Shown one piece after another: positions 29,610 to 38,370 of a stretch of 64,000 nt of DNA (positions are counted from its first letter, which is position 1; the number at the start of each line of letters is the position of its first letter). Under the pieces are notes generated by a model. That model saw nothing but the letters and a program-made list of their open reading frames with translations, was not told the origin of the DNA and searched no databases. The DNA lies in the NCBI RefSeq assembly GCF_003114815.1, contig NZ_BFAZ01000003.1:124001-188000 (forward strand). The letters are read 5' to 3'. A program made the translations under genes and the position numbers. This stretch comes from Leptospira ellinghausenii (GTDB taxonomy: Bacteria > Spirochaetota > Leptospiria > Leptospirales > Leptospiraceae).

Positions 29610-30232
29610 ATTCCAAACTCAAAATTGGTATCATTGATTACGGTGTTGGAAATACTTACTCCATTTTCAATGCACTTTCTTATTTAAATTATTCAAAAGT
29701 TTTGATCACAGACAATGAAAGAGAGATTGAGACAATGGATGCTCTCATTTTTCCTGGCGTTGGTGCTTTTGATGAAGCTTGTAATCAGCTTGCAAAAAGG
29801 CAATTAGTATCGGTTTTAAATGAACAAGTTCTAGTGAAGAAAAAACCAATCCTTGGAATTTGTCTCGGTATGCAACTCTTTGCAAAAAGTTCAGATGAAA
29901 ATGGACTTCACGAAGGTCTTAACTGGATTCCAGGAAAAGTTAAAAAAATTGATACCAATAATCAATTTCCCGTTCCACATGTCGGTTGGAACGATATAAA
30001 TATCGAAAAGGACGAACCATTATTTAAAAATAACACCGATCATGTTCATTTTTATTTTGATCACAGTTATCACTTCGAATGCGATTCAAAATTTATCTCT
30101 TCTTGGTGTGATTATGGAACAAAGATCACAGCCTCTGTCCAGAAGGATAATATATTTGGCGTACAATTCCATCCTGAGAAAAGCCATATTAGTGGTTTGA
30201 AACTTTTTAGAAGTTTTTTATCTTCCATATAA
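29606..30232 (+). CDS. Glutamine amidotransferase, HisH-like
   Basis: The 208-residue class I glutaminase has the nucleophile in GICLGMQ (near residue 90) and the histidine-glutamate pair in QFHPEKS. It should release ammonia from glutamine for its HisF-like partner. The TTG start at 29606 overlaps the TGA of the previous gene. Its place outside a his operon and next to two sugar amidotransferases indicates that it serves sugar amidination, as HisH2 does in Pseudomonas aeruginosa, rather than histidine synthesis. Confidence 0.9.
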   Translation: MNSKLKIGIIDYGVGNTYSIFNALSYLNYSKVLITDNEREIETMDALIFPGVGAFDEACNQLAKRQLVSVLNEQVLVKKKPILGICLGMQLFAKSSDENGLHEGLNWIPGKVKKIDTNNQFPVPHVGWNDINIEKDEPLFKNNTDHVHFYFDHSYHFECDSKFISSWCDYGTKITASVQKDNIFGVQFHPEKSHISGLKLFRSFLSSI

Positions 30233-30235
30233 ATC

Positions 30236-31102
30236 ATGCTTAAAAAACGAATCATAGCAGTAGTCATCGTGAAGGACGATATCGTAGTCCAGAGTATCGG
30301 CTTTCGTAAATATTTGCCTATAGGTAAACCAGAAATCGCATTAGAATTTCTTACCTCGTGGGGTATTGATGAAATTGTCTATTTAGATATTTCTGCCACA
30401 AATAATCAAAAGCAACCTAACTACGATTTGATTCGTAAATCAGCAAAAAAATGTTACGTTCCGCTTACCGTTGGTGGTGGGATCAGGAGAATGGACCAAG
30501 TGCATGAATTGATGAGCGCTGGTGCCGATAAAGTTTCCTTAAATCATATTGCTTACAATGAAATCTCCTTCGTTAAGGAAGTTGCTTTGGCCTATGGGAA
30601 TCAATGCGTAGTTGCTTCCATTGATGTAACTAAAACTCCAAGTGGTTATCAGGTTTACGATTATACAAAAAAACAAGTGATTAGAATGGATCCTGCTGAT
30701 TACGCAAATAGACTTGCAAACAATGGTGCTGGTGAAATTTTTTTGAACTCAGTGGATCGGGATGGAACTTATTTAGGCTATGATTTGGATTTGATTGAGT
30801 CGGTTACAAATTCAGTCCATATACCGGTGATTTGTTGCGGTGGTGCAAAAAATGCTTCGGATATGGTTCACGTTTTTTCAAAAACTAATGTTTCCGCGGC
30901 AGCTGCTTCTAACTTCTTTCATTTTACGGAGCACAGTGTTAATGTTTCAAAATCTATTGTTTACAAAAATGGAAATATTCGTTTAGAAACTTATGCAAAT
31001 TATTCAGAGAATACATTTGATTCTGATATGAGACTCACGAAAAAAGATGATAAGATCTTAGAAGAAATGCTTTTTCTTCGAATTGAAAAAGAGACTATAT
31101 GA
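30236..31102 (+). CDS. HisF-like amidine ammonia-channel protein
   Basis: This 288-residue TIM barrel is homologous to imidazole glycerol phosphate synthase HisF (VPLTVGGGIRRMDQV, GAGEIFLNSVDRDGT). The first catalytic aspartate of HisF, in the CLDVKDG motif, is replaced: here the line is VVIVKDD. The second aspartate region (VVASIDV) is kept. The loss suggests that it no longer makes imidazole glycerol phosphate and only passes ammonia from the HisH-like protein to the sugar amidotransferase. About 30 extra residues at the C-terminus are not HisF. The ATG follows the previous stop by three bases. Confidence 0.85.
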   Translation: MLKKRIIAVVIVKDDIVVQSIGFRKYLPIGKPEIALEFLTSWGIDEIVYLDISATNNQKQPNYDLIRKSAKKCYVPLTVGGGIRRMDQVHELMSAGADKVSLNHIAYNEISFVKEVALAYGNQCVVASIDVTKTPSGYQVYDYTKKQVIRMDPADYANRLANNGAGEIFLNSVDRDGTYLGYDLDLIESVTNSVHIPVICCGGAKNASDMVHVFSKTNVSAAAASNFFHFTEHSVNVSKSIVYKNGNIRLETYANYSENTFDSDMRLTKKDDKILEEMLFLRIEKETI

Positions 31103-32361
31103 AGATTTGCAATCGTTGTTTATATTCAGAACTTCATCCACTCAATATTACATTTGATGAAGAGGGAGTCTGCAGTGGATGTCGAATCCATGAAGAAAAA
31201 GACTTACTGGATTGGAATACGAGGTTTCAAAAATTAAAGCAGATAGCAGAGGATTACCGTAACCAATCTGGAAATAACTATGATTGTATTGTTCCGGTCA
31301 GCGGGGCAAGGGACTCGTACTTTATCGTTCACACGGTAAAAAATTTATTAGGTCTTAATCCTTTATTAGTTACTTACAACAAACACTACAATACGGAACT
31401 GGGAATTCGCAACTTAGCCAATCTTCGAATCAAATTTAACCTTGATATCATGACACTCACTGTAAGTCCAGAGACGGTAAAAAAAATTACTCGTGGCACG
31501 CTTCGAAAAATGGGAAGTATCTATTGGCATTGTATTGCGGGCCAAACTGTTTATCCAGTGCAAGTCGCAGTAAAATTTAAAATCCCACTGATCATTTGGG
31601 GTGCTCACCAAGGTGTTGATCAAGTTGGAATGTTTTCTCATCTTAATGAAGTAGAGATGACCCGAAAATACAGAAAAGAGCATGATTTGATGGGTTTCGA
31701 AGCGGAAGATTTAATTGATGAATTTGATGGAATTGAAGAATCTGATATTGTTCAGTTTCGATATCCGCATGACAAAGAGATTGAACGAATCGGGGTTCGT
31801 GGAATTTATCTAAACAATTATATTCGATGGGATAGCAAAGCACAACATGAGAAAATGATTGAGCTTTATGATTATGAAAGTGGTGAACAAACACGAACCT
31901 TTGATACGTACAATGATGTTGATTGCTTTAATTATTCTGATGTTCACGATTATATAAAGTTTATTAAACATGGATATGGAAAGGTGACTGACCATGTTTG
32001 TCGAGAAATACGTCTCCGTCGGCTCAGCAGGGAAGATGGAATTCAGTTAATAAGAAAATACTCAATAAAAGAACCTAAAAATTTGAACCAATTTTTAAAT
32101 TGGATTGGAATGACTAAAAATGGTTTTAAATTTATGTTAGACCAACACCGAAATCCTAAAATATGGTTTAGGAATGAAAATTGGGAATGGGAATTAAAGA
32201 ATCCAGATCCATTTCAAAATGAAAATGGTAGAAAATCTGAAGTAGATCAGGTTCGGTTGGATCTTGTCGAAAACGAATGTAAGTTCCGATATACTCCAAA
32301 TAAAAGACCAGATTTTCAAGATCAAAATTACATTCTTATTGGAAAAGGATACTATCAGTAA
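31099..32361 (+). CDS. N-acetyl sugar amidotransferase homologue, copy 2, altered PP-loop
   Basis: The 420-residue protein is a paralogue of the amidotransferase at 28479, with the same zinc-ribbon start (CNRCLYSELHP and CSGCRIHE) and similar later blocks (for example KVTDHVCREIRLR against RITDYVNEEIRNG). Its PP-loop reads SGARDS instead of SGGKDS, so ATP use may be changed or lost. It could be a second enzyme with another target or a non-catalytic subunit. It overlaps the HisF-like gene by four bases, so all four amidination genes are probably co-translated. Confidence 0.85.
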   Translation: MKICNRCLYSELHPLNITFDEEGVCSGCRIHEEKDLLDWNTRFQKLKQIAEDYRNQSGNNYDCIVPVSGARDSYFIVHTVKNLLGLNPLLVTYNKHYNTELGIRNLANLRIKFNLDIMTLTVSPETVKKITRGTLRKMGSIYWHCIAGQTVYPVQVAVKFKIPLIIWGAHQGVDQVGMFSHLNEVEMTRKYRKEHDLMGFEAEDLIDEFDGIEESDIVQFRYPHDKEIERIGVRGIYLNNYIRWDSKAQHEKMIELYDYESGEQTRTFDTYNDVDCFNYSDVHDYIKFIKHGYGKVTDHVCREIRLRRLSREDGIQLIRKYSIKEPKNLNQFLNWIGMTKNGFKFMLDQHRNPKIWFRNENWEWELKNPDPFQNENGRKSEVDQVRLDLVENECKFRYTPNKRPDFQDQNYILIGKGYYQ

Positions 32362-34203
32362 TTGTTCCATTTCTCATTCGATATTATCTTTTCAGAACTG
32401 TCCTATGTAAGTTCTATCTTTGCCATACTAATCAGAATATTCCTTCAAAGGGTTTATTACGTAAAACTTACTAGCGGAGAAATCGAAACCTTTGCAAATT
32501 TTTTGAAAAAATTTGGAATCATTCCCTTACCGATTGCTGATCTCAAAACGATTTCAACATTCGCAGATGCCGATAGTGACCCCGAAGGATATTCCTGGAT
32601 ATGGTTAGATAAAAAACTAAAACACTTTCAATTTGAAAAATTAAGAAATTTGTTTCCGAATGTCAATAATTTAGATGAAAAGGTGTCTATATATCTTTTG
32701 GATTTTGTTGCATTAAAGCTTACTTCTTTAGGTAGTAAGTTAATTTTTTGGCATGAAAACTATCCGGATAGAAAAATCATTTTTATTAGTTTCTCTTTTG
32801 ATGATCTGTCGATTCCTAAACTTCCTGATAACTGTTTAAGGCTAGTGATACCTATTCCAGGCATTCTCGGTTTTTTTCCTTTTGTTTTTAAAGTTGCATT
32901 TCGTATCTTTTTAAAAATTCGAAGTTTGCTTTTATTTAAGCCAAAGTTTCAAGAAGAATTACGTTCTGAACCTCATTTTGACTGGGGTAAATATGAACAT
33001 GCTTATGTGACTCATTCTGGTTTAAAGTATGGAAGTTTGTATGAAAAGGGTTTGTACTATAGTGAAAAAGATTCCTTTTTTGAACCAAAAAACTTAGTTC
33101 ACTTTGACTATTCTGGATATAATTCACCATCGGAAGTTCTACCTTGGTTTAAGCTGACACCTGCAAAGAAGTTAGGTGTAAAAGATGTAGTTTTAATCAG
33201 TCTTAAGTTAGTATTCGTGCTAAATTTTCTATCAATAAAATTGTCTTCTCTTCCTTTGAAGATTCAAATATGGATCCTTGCATTGAAATTTCAAGCACAT
33301 AGAAGGGATCTCGGCCATTTTAAAGAACTTAAAAGAGCTTATATCGATTATGATATTATTTGTCCTAAATCTTTAATTTTAGCCTTTGAGTCTTGTAATA
33401 TCCTCACTATAGGGGTTCAGGAAAGGTATATATCTGCATATTATAAATCTACATCAGTAATATTAGATCAATATCTCATATCCTCTAACGAGAGTCGATT
33501 GATTATGGAAAGCTCTAGAAATTATCTCTTCGAAAAATCTTTTTCGGTTGGGCAATACAGAACAGATGAGTTTTTCCGAAAGTTCCCTAATATTTCGAAC
33601 AAAGATTCTGTAGGTATTTATAATAAAAGAATTTTAGTGTTAGGTTTTCATTGCGATATGACTTGGGTAGAAAGCCAGGTTAATCCTCTTCTGAATTGGC
33701 AAGCCCAGGAGCATTTTTTAGATGAAATTATGGCACTTGCAAGTGAATTTAAAGATTCACTTTTCACTTTAAGATATAAAATGATAGATTGGTTGGAGTT
33801 ACCATTTTTTTCTCCAATAAAGCATCGGTTAAAGGAATTCCATAATATCAAAATTTCCAAGGAATATGGAATTTCATTTTATAGTTACTATTTAGTTAAA
33901 AATTCTGATATAGTCATAGGGAAACATACCTCGCTTATGGATGAGGCAATTTCCATTGGAAAGCCAACATTAGTTCATGACTATTCTCATAATATTAAGT
34001 CAGTTATTTGTGATACATTTGATTATTTCGGATCGCGAATTATTTGTAGAAATTTTGATAGTTTTAAAGATCGGTTTAGGCTTTTATTAGAAGATGACAT
34101 TGATCTAAAACGTGAGATCATGGAAATATCTACAAAACTTTACGGTGACTTATCTGATGGTAAAGTAAAAGAACGTATCCATTCGACTATTAAGTCTATT
34201 TAG
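32362..34203 (+). CDS. Large surface-carbohydrate protein, GT-B-like transferase candidate
   Basis: This 613-residue protein has hydrophobic stretches near residues 10-30 and 165-190 and otherwise looks soluble. The C-terminal third resembles GT-B transferases of the CDP-glycerol or sialyl/Kdo transferase kind, with SDIVIGKHTSLMDEAISIG near 515-535 and GKPTLVHDY. The middle part (AFESCNILTIGVQERY) recalls the surface carbohydrate biosynthesis proteins of Leptospira. It is the last gene of the pseudaminic module, starting right at the stop of the amidotransferase with a TTG, and is followed by a 49-base gap. A CMP-pseudaminic acid transferase is my guess, not a recognised family. Confidence 0.6.
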   Translation: MFHFSFDIIFSELSYVSSIFAILIRIFLQRVYYVKLTSGEIETFANFLKKFGIIPLPIADLKTISTFADADSDPEGYSWIWLDKKLKHFQFEKLRNLFPNVNNLDEKVSIYLLDFVALKLTSLGSKLIFWHENYPDRKIIFISFSFDDLSIPKLPDNCLRLVIPIPGILGFFPFVFKVAFRIFLKIRSLLLFKPKFQEELRSEPHFDWGKYEHAYVTHSGLKYGSLYEKGLYYSEKDSFFEPKNLVHFDYSGYNSPSEVLPWFKLTPAKKLGVKDVVLISLKLVFVLNFLSIKLSSLPLKIQIWILALKFQAHRRDLGHFKELKRAYIDYDIICPKSLILAFESCNILTIGVQERYISAYYKSTSVILDQYLISSNESRLIMESSRNYLFEKSFSVGQYRTDEFFRKFPNISNKDSVGIYNKRILVLGFHCDMTWVESQVNPLLNWQAQEHFLDEIMALASEFKDSLFTLRYKMIDWLELPFFSPIKHRLKEFHNIKISKEYGISFYSYYLVKNSDIVIGKHTSLMDEAISIGKPTLVHDYSHNIKSVICDTFDYFGSRIICRNFDSFKDRFRLLLEDDIDLKREIMEISTKLYGDLSDGKVKERIHSTIKSI

Positions 34204-34252
34204 ATTCAAATTATTACTATATTTTTTTAAATCTTTTTTTACAGAATAATTT

Positions 34253-34969
34253 ATGAAATACGCGTCCAAAAATGAATATTGGGTCGACCCAAATACAGGA
34301 AATCCTAGATACGATTTCGAAGAAATGTATAAAGATCTTTCTGATCCGTGGGGTTGTGAAGAAAAAAATAGTTCCATAACGAATCGATTGTTTCTGGAAC
34401 TGTTGCTAGACGAAAATTCTTCCTACAATCGTATCTTAGATTTGGGATCAGGTAAAGGATCACTTTCTGATTTGTTCTACAAGAAATATTTGGCATTATT
34501 AAACGCTCGTAATTCGGTGAACCAATCTAATCCAAAAATTGAACTGAATCAAATCTCTCCTTTTGAAATGTATGGTCTTGAATATTCCGAATTAGCTGTT
34601 GATGAAGCAAAGAAATTAAATCAGAACATAAAATTTCAAACTTTTGACCTTTTGAATTCGACTTCTATACCGTATCAAGATATTGATCTCGTGATTCTTT
34701 CTGAAGTTCTTTGGTATCTCGTGAGTGACCTTTCTACTGTATTTAAAAAGATTCATCAATGTATGAGAGTAGATCAAGAAAGAAGAAGTATTTTAGCAAT
34801 CCATCAGTATTTTCCTGGAGACCAGAAGTATTTTAGGAACTTTTTAGATGGCGAAACTGGGTTCGATAGCTTTATAAAAAAGGAAGGTCTATTTGAGACT
34901 GAAGACAAGGTCAAATTCTTTCATAAGAATGGTGATTCCGTTCTCCTTTATAAGTTAACCAAATTATGA
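34253..34969 (+). CDS. Class I SAM-dependent methyltransferase
   Basis: The 238-residue protein has the SAM motif I as ILDLGSGKGSLSDLF near residue 60 and a motif resembling post I/IV in IDLVILSEVLWYL near 145. It should methylate a small molecule, and here a sugar hydroxyl or amine of the module B sugar is likely. It opens module B and overlaps the cytidylyltransferase gene by four bases, which supports a shared product. The target atom is unknown. Confidence 0.78.
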   Translation: MKYASKNEYWVDPNTGNPRYDFEEMYKDLSDPWGCEEKNSSITNRLFLELLLDENSSYNRILDLGSGKGSLSDLFYKKYLALLNARNSVNQSNPKIELNQISPFEMYGLEYSELAVDEAKKLNQNIKFQTFDLLNSTSIPYQDIDLVILSEVLWYLVSDLSTVFKKIHQCMRVDQERRSILAIHQYFPGDQKYFRNFLDGETGFDSFIKKEGLFETEDKVKFFHKNGDSVLLYKLTKL

Positions 34970-35667
34970 ATATTTTAGCATTTATTCCAGCAAGGGGTGG
35001 ATCCAAGGGGATACCTGGAAAGAACTTATACCAAATAGCAGGGAATCCATTACTTTTTTATACCATTGAACTGGCAAAAAAAATAGATAAAAATGTGATT
35101 CCGTTTTTATCAACGGATGATATCGAAATCAAGGCTTATGGAAGATCATTAGGATTAAACGACGATTATCTTAGGCCAAAGGAATTAGCAAGTGATTCCT
35201 CCGCTACGATTGATGCCGTGATGCATGCTTTAGAGTGGTTTCAGAAATCGAATGAGGTGCAAATTGATTCTGTCTTACTATTACAACCTACCTCACCCAT
35301 TCGAATTTTATCAGAAGTGCAAAGTGCTATCCTTAGGTTCAAAGAAAAAAAAATGGAGAGTCTTGTGAGTGTGACTTTAATGCGAGAACATCCATTTGAA
35401 TGTATTAAGGCAGGTGAGGATTCATGGTTTTTTTTAGAGAAACCTAATGAAAAAGTTACGGGAAGGCAGGGTTATACAGGAACTTATTACTTTCTGGATG
35501 GTTCTTTTTACTTAGCTTCAGTAGATTTTTTAAAAAACAATAAAGCTTTTGTTGTCGAAGGAAAAACCCATTTGTTCGAATCAAAGTTACGTTATTCGAT
35601 TGATATTGATGAATTAGATGATATGGAAATTGCCGAATGCATTTTAGGAAGGAAAATAAAAATATGA
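34966..35667 (+). CDS. CMP-sugar cytidylyltransferase (NeuA/LegF type)
   Basis: This 233-residue protein has the CMP-acylneuraminate synthase start IPARGGSKGIPGKNLYQI and the family features LLQPTSPIR and SLVSVTLM. It should activate the product of the neuB-like gene at 38367 with CTP, giving CMP-legionaminic or CMP-sialic-like acid. It is the second of three cytidylyltransferases in the window. The gene overlaps its neighbours on both sides by four bases, in an ATGA arrangement. Confidence 0.88.
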   Translation: MNILAFIPARGGSKGIPGKNLYQIAGNPLLFYTIELAKKIDKNVIPFLSTDDIEIKAYGRSLGLNDDYLRPKELASDSSATIDAVMHALEWFQKSNEVQIDSVLLLQPTSPIRILSEVQSAILRFKEKKMESLVSVTLMREHPFECIKAGEDSWFFLEKPNEKVTGRQGYTGTYYFLDGSFYLASVDFLKNNKAFVVEGKTHLFESKLRYSIDIDELDDMEIAECILGRKIKI

Positions 35668-36659
35668 AAAATATACTTTTGATTGGTGGAGCAGGTTATG
35701 TTGGATCAGTGATCACTGATTTTTTACTGCGAAATGGCTATAAGGTTACTTGTTTTGATGGATTTTTGTATGAGAACCAACGCACTGTTATCCCTTACAT
35801 ATTGAATGAAAACTACAAATTTATCTTTGGTGATCTATGTGATGAAGATGCAGTAAAAAAAGCATTAGTTGGTATTGATTCTGTTGTGCTACTTGCAGGT
35901 TTAGTTGGTGATCCAATTACAAAAAAATACCCAGATTTATCTAAAAAGATTAATGATGATGGAATATTGAATCTATTCAAGGTTATGAATGGAAGGGGAA
36001 TTGAAAGACTTATTTTCATTTCAACTTGTTCTAATTATGGTCTGATTCAAAACAATGAACTTGCAGATGAAAACTTTGAACTTTCTCCGTTATCTTTGTA
36101 TGCTAAAGCGAAAGTCGCAGCTGAGAAAGAACTATTGAGTGAAAAAAATAATTTTGATTTTTCTACTGTCGTTTTGCGATTTGCAACTGCCTTTGGATTA
36201 TCTCCAAGAATGAGATTTGATCTTACCGTTAGTGAGTTTACTAAGGATTTAATTTTAGGAAAAGAATTACTTGTATATGATGCTCATACATGGAGACCTT
36301 ATTGCCATGTAAAAGATTTCGCAAGATTAATTGACATAGTTTTGAAATCCCCTAAGGAAAAAACTCATAAAGAAGTTTTTAATGCAGGTGGCGAAATCAA
36401 TAATTTTACAAAACAAGGAATTTTGGATATTATTTTAAAGTATCTTCCCAATTCTAAAGTTAGTTTTAAAGAACACGGAACTGACCCGCGTAATTATAAA
36501 GTTAATTTTTCAAAAGTGAAGTCAGTTCTCGGTTTTGAACCTAAATACACAGTGGAAGATGGTGTAAAAGAATTAATTGAAGCATTTCAGTTGAACCTTT
36601 TTAAAAATTTGGAACAAGATATTAATTTTCATGGGAATTATACAATCAACTATCCATGA
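35664..36659 (+). CDS. NAD-dependent epimerase/dehydratase-family protein
   Basis: With the ATG at 35664, preceded by AGGAAGGAAA and overlapping the previous stop, the protein has 331 residues. It is an extended SDR: the nucleotide motif is GGAGYVGSVI and the Y-x3-K motif is YAKAK. The usual acid of sugar 4,6-dehydratases is absent, because the active-site strand reads STCSNYG rather than TSTDE or TSTSE. It is therefore more likely an epimerase, reductase or decarboxylase-like enzyme than the missing LegB. It overlaps the legC-like gene by four bases. Confidence 0.78.
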   Translation: MKNILLIGGAGYVGSVITDFLLRNGYKVTCFDGFLYENQRTVIPYILNENYKFIFGDLCDEDAVKKALVGIDSVVLLAGLVGDPITKKYPDLSKKINDDGILNLFKVMNGRGIERLIFISTCSNYGLIQNNELADENFELSPLSLYAKAKVAAEKELLSEKNNFDFSTVVLRFATAFGLSPRMRFDLTVSEFTKDLILGKELLVYDAHTWRPYCHVKDFARLIDIVLKSPKEKTHKEVFNAGGEINNFTKQGILDIILKYLPNSKVSFKEHGTDPRNYKVNFSKVKSVLGFEPKYTVEDGVKELIEAFQLNLFKNLEQDINFHGNYTINYP

Positions 36660-37810
36660 TAAAATCGTTTTTAGATCTAGTTAGAGATCATTACAATTCA
36701 GCTGATGATTTCATTCCCCTTCATGCTCCTGTATTTCGTGGGAATGAAATCCATTATGTGACTGAAACTATTAAGTCCACTTTTGTTTCATCAGTTGGCG
36801 CGTATGTAGACCAGTTTGAAGTGATGATGAAATCTATCACTGGTGCTAAATATGCCGTTGCAACTGTAAATGGAACAGCCGCACTTCATATCGCACTTCA
36901 TAGTTTAGGAGTCAGTTCGGGAGATGAGGTTATTACTCAAGCTTTGAGTTTTGTTGCCACTGCCAATGCCATTAGGTATACAGGTGCAGACCCTGTTTTT
37001 CTAGATGTCGATTTAGATTCGATGAGCCTTTCGCCAGAGGCATTGTTAGTTTTTTTGGAATCTGAATGCGAATTTGAAGACCAAATTGTTACAAACAAAC
37101 GAACAGGAAAACGAATCAAAGTCATTGTTCCTATGCACACATTTGGAAATCCTGGTAGGATCGAAGAGATTTGTAAAATAGCGGAAATGTTTCGATTAGA
37201 CGTAGTTGAAGACTCTGCTGAATCTCTGGGAAGTTATGTGAATGGTAAACATACTGGATCTTTTGGTCGTTTAGGTGTTTTCAGTTTTAATGGCAATAAA
37301 ACCGTTACTTGCGGTGGTGGTGGTGCAGTTGTTACGGATGACGAAAGTTTAGGAAAAAGATTAAAACATATTACCACAACGGCAAAAGTTCCGCATCCTT
37401 GGGAATATTCTCATGATGAATTGGGATTTAATTATAGGATGCCCAATCTAAATGCCGCTCTTGCCTGTGCACAGTTGGAGCAGCTGGATGATTTTTTAAG
37501 AGAGAAAAGAGCACTTTCGCTGAAGTATATTCAGTTTTTTGAAAATACAAAAGTAATTTTCAAAAAAGAAATAGAAAATTCGGTTTCCAACTACTGGCTA
37601 AATACTATTGAATTTCAATCAAAATCAGATAGAGACAAGTTCCTGGCTGAAACCAATGGGGCTAAAGTGATGACACGTCCTTCTTGGAATCCACTAAACA
37701 CATTACCCATGTATCAAAATAGTTTTTCTGATTCATTAAAAAATACGTATCACATTGCAGATCGTTTAGTGAATATTCCCAGTGGAGTGAAATGGAAGGA
37801 ATCATACTAA
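36656..37810 (+). CDS. legC: LegC-type aminotransferase
   Basis: This 384-residue DegT-family enzyme has the LegC-specific beginning FIPLHAPVFRGNEIHYV and STFVSSVGAYVDQFE. The PLP lysine lies in FSFNGNKTVTCGGGG and the later motif is NYRMPNLNAALA. LegC transfers an amino group to the 4-keto intermediate in the legionaminic acid pathway. The following genes for an acetyltransferase, a NeuB and a NeuC homologue are the rest of that pathway. The acetyltransferase start lies 19 bases inside its 3' end. Confidence 0.9.
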   Translation: MIKSFLDLVRDHYNSADDFIPLHAPVFRGNEIHYVTETIKSTFVSSVGAYVDQFEVMMKSITGAKYAVATVNGTAALHIALHSLGVSSGDEVITQALSFVATANAIRYTGADPVFLDVDLDSMSLSPEALLVFLESECEFEDQIVTNKRTGKRIKVIVPMHTFGNPGRIEEICKIAEMFRLDVVEDSAESLGSYVNGKHTGSFGRLGVFSFNGNKTVTCGGGGAVVTDDESLGKRLKHITTTAKVPHPWEYSHDELGFNYRMPNLNAALACAQLEQLDDFLREKRALSLKYIQFFENTKVIFKKEIENSVSNYWLNTIEFQSKSDRDKFLAETNGAKVMTRPSWNPLNTLPMYQNSFSDSLKNTYHIADRLVNIPSGVKWKESY

Positions 37811-38370
37811 TCGGAGGAGGTGGTCACTGCAAATCAGTGATTGATGTCATTCGAAAAGAAGCAAAGTTTGAAATTTTAGGTATCGTTGATTCCTATTTGC
37901 CAGTTGGTCACTTCGTTTTGGATGTAAAAGTATTGGGCAATGATTCCGATTTAAGTGAATTATCTAAAAAATGCAAAAACTTCCATATAACTGTGGGCCA
38001 AATCCAATCAAACATAGTTAGGAAAAAAATAGCCAATGAACTAATGGCATTGGGTGCAGAACTCCCTAATATTATCTCTCCCAGTGCTATCGTTTCCTCC
38101 TATTCAAAGTTAGGCCAAGGAATCACTGTTATGCACCAGGCGACTATCCAAGCAGATGTTATGATCGGAGATTTTTGTATTATCAATGATCATGCACTCA
38201 TAGAACATGAAGTCCATATAGGAAAGTTTTCCCATATAGCCACTGGGGCCATTGTCAATGGAAATGTTGAGATTGGAGAGAATGTTTTTATTGGAAGCGG
38301 AACTGTCATTGTGCAAGGTTCGAAAATCCCGGATGGAACTTTTATAAAAGCAAACCAGTTAGTCAAATGA
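37792..38370 (+). CDS. Sugar O/N-acetyltransferase, NeuD/LegH type
   Basis: The 192-residue protein begins GIILIGGGGHCKSVIDVI, the typical NeuD/PglD nucleotide-like N-terminal domain. A left-handed beta-helix with hexapeptide repeats follows (VMIGDFCIINDHALIEHEV, GAIVNGNVEIGENVFIG). It should transfer acetyl from acetyl-CoA to the 4-amino group made by LegC, or to an oxygen. GGAG stands before the ATG. It overlaps the synthase gene by four bases. Confidence 0.88.
   Translation: MEGIILIGGGGHCKSVIDVIRKEAKFEILGIVDSYLPVGHFVLDVKVLGNDSDLSELSKKCKNFHITVGQIQSNIVRKKIANELMALGAELPNIISPSAIVSSYSKLGQGITVMHQATIQADVMIGDFCIINDHALIEHEVHIGKFSHIATGAIVNGNVEIGENVFIGSGTVIVQGSKIPDGTFIKANQLVK

Noticed and set aside
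29606..31102. The HisH/HisF pair as histidine biosynthesis genes.
   Set aside because: No other his gene is near, the HisF copy lost a catalytic aspartate, and both flanks are sugar amidotransferases.
35664..36659. The module B SDR as LegB, the missing 4,6-dehydratase.
   Set aside because: Its active-site block STCSNYG lacks the acidic residue that 4,6-dehydratases need (TSTDE or similar).
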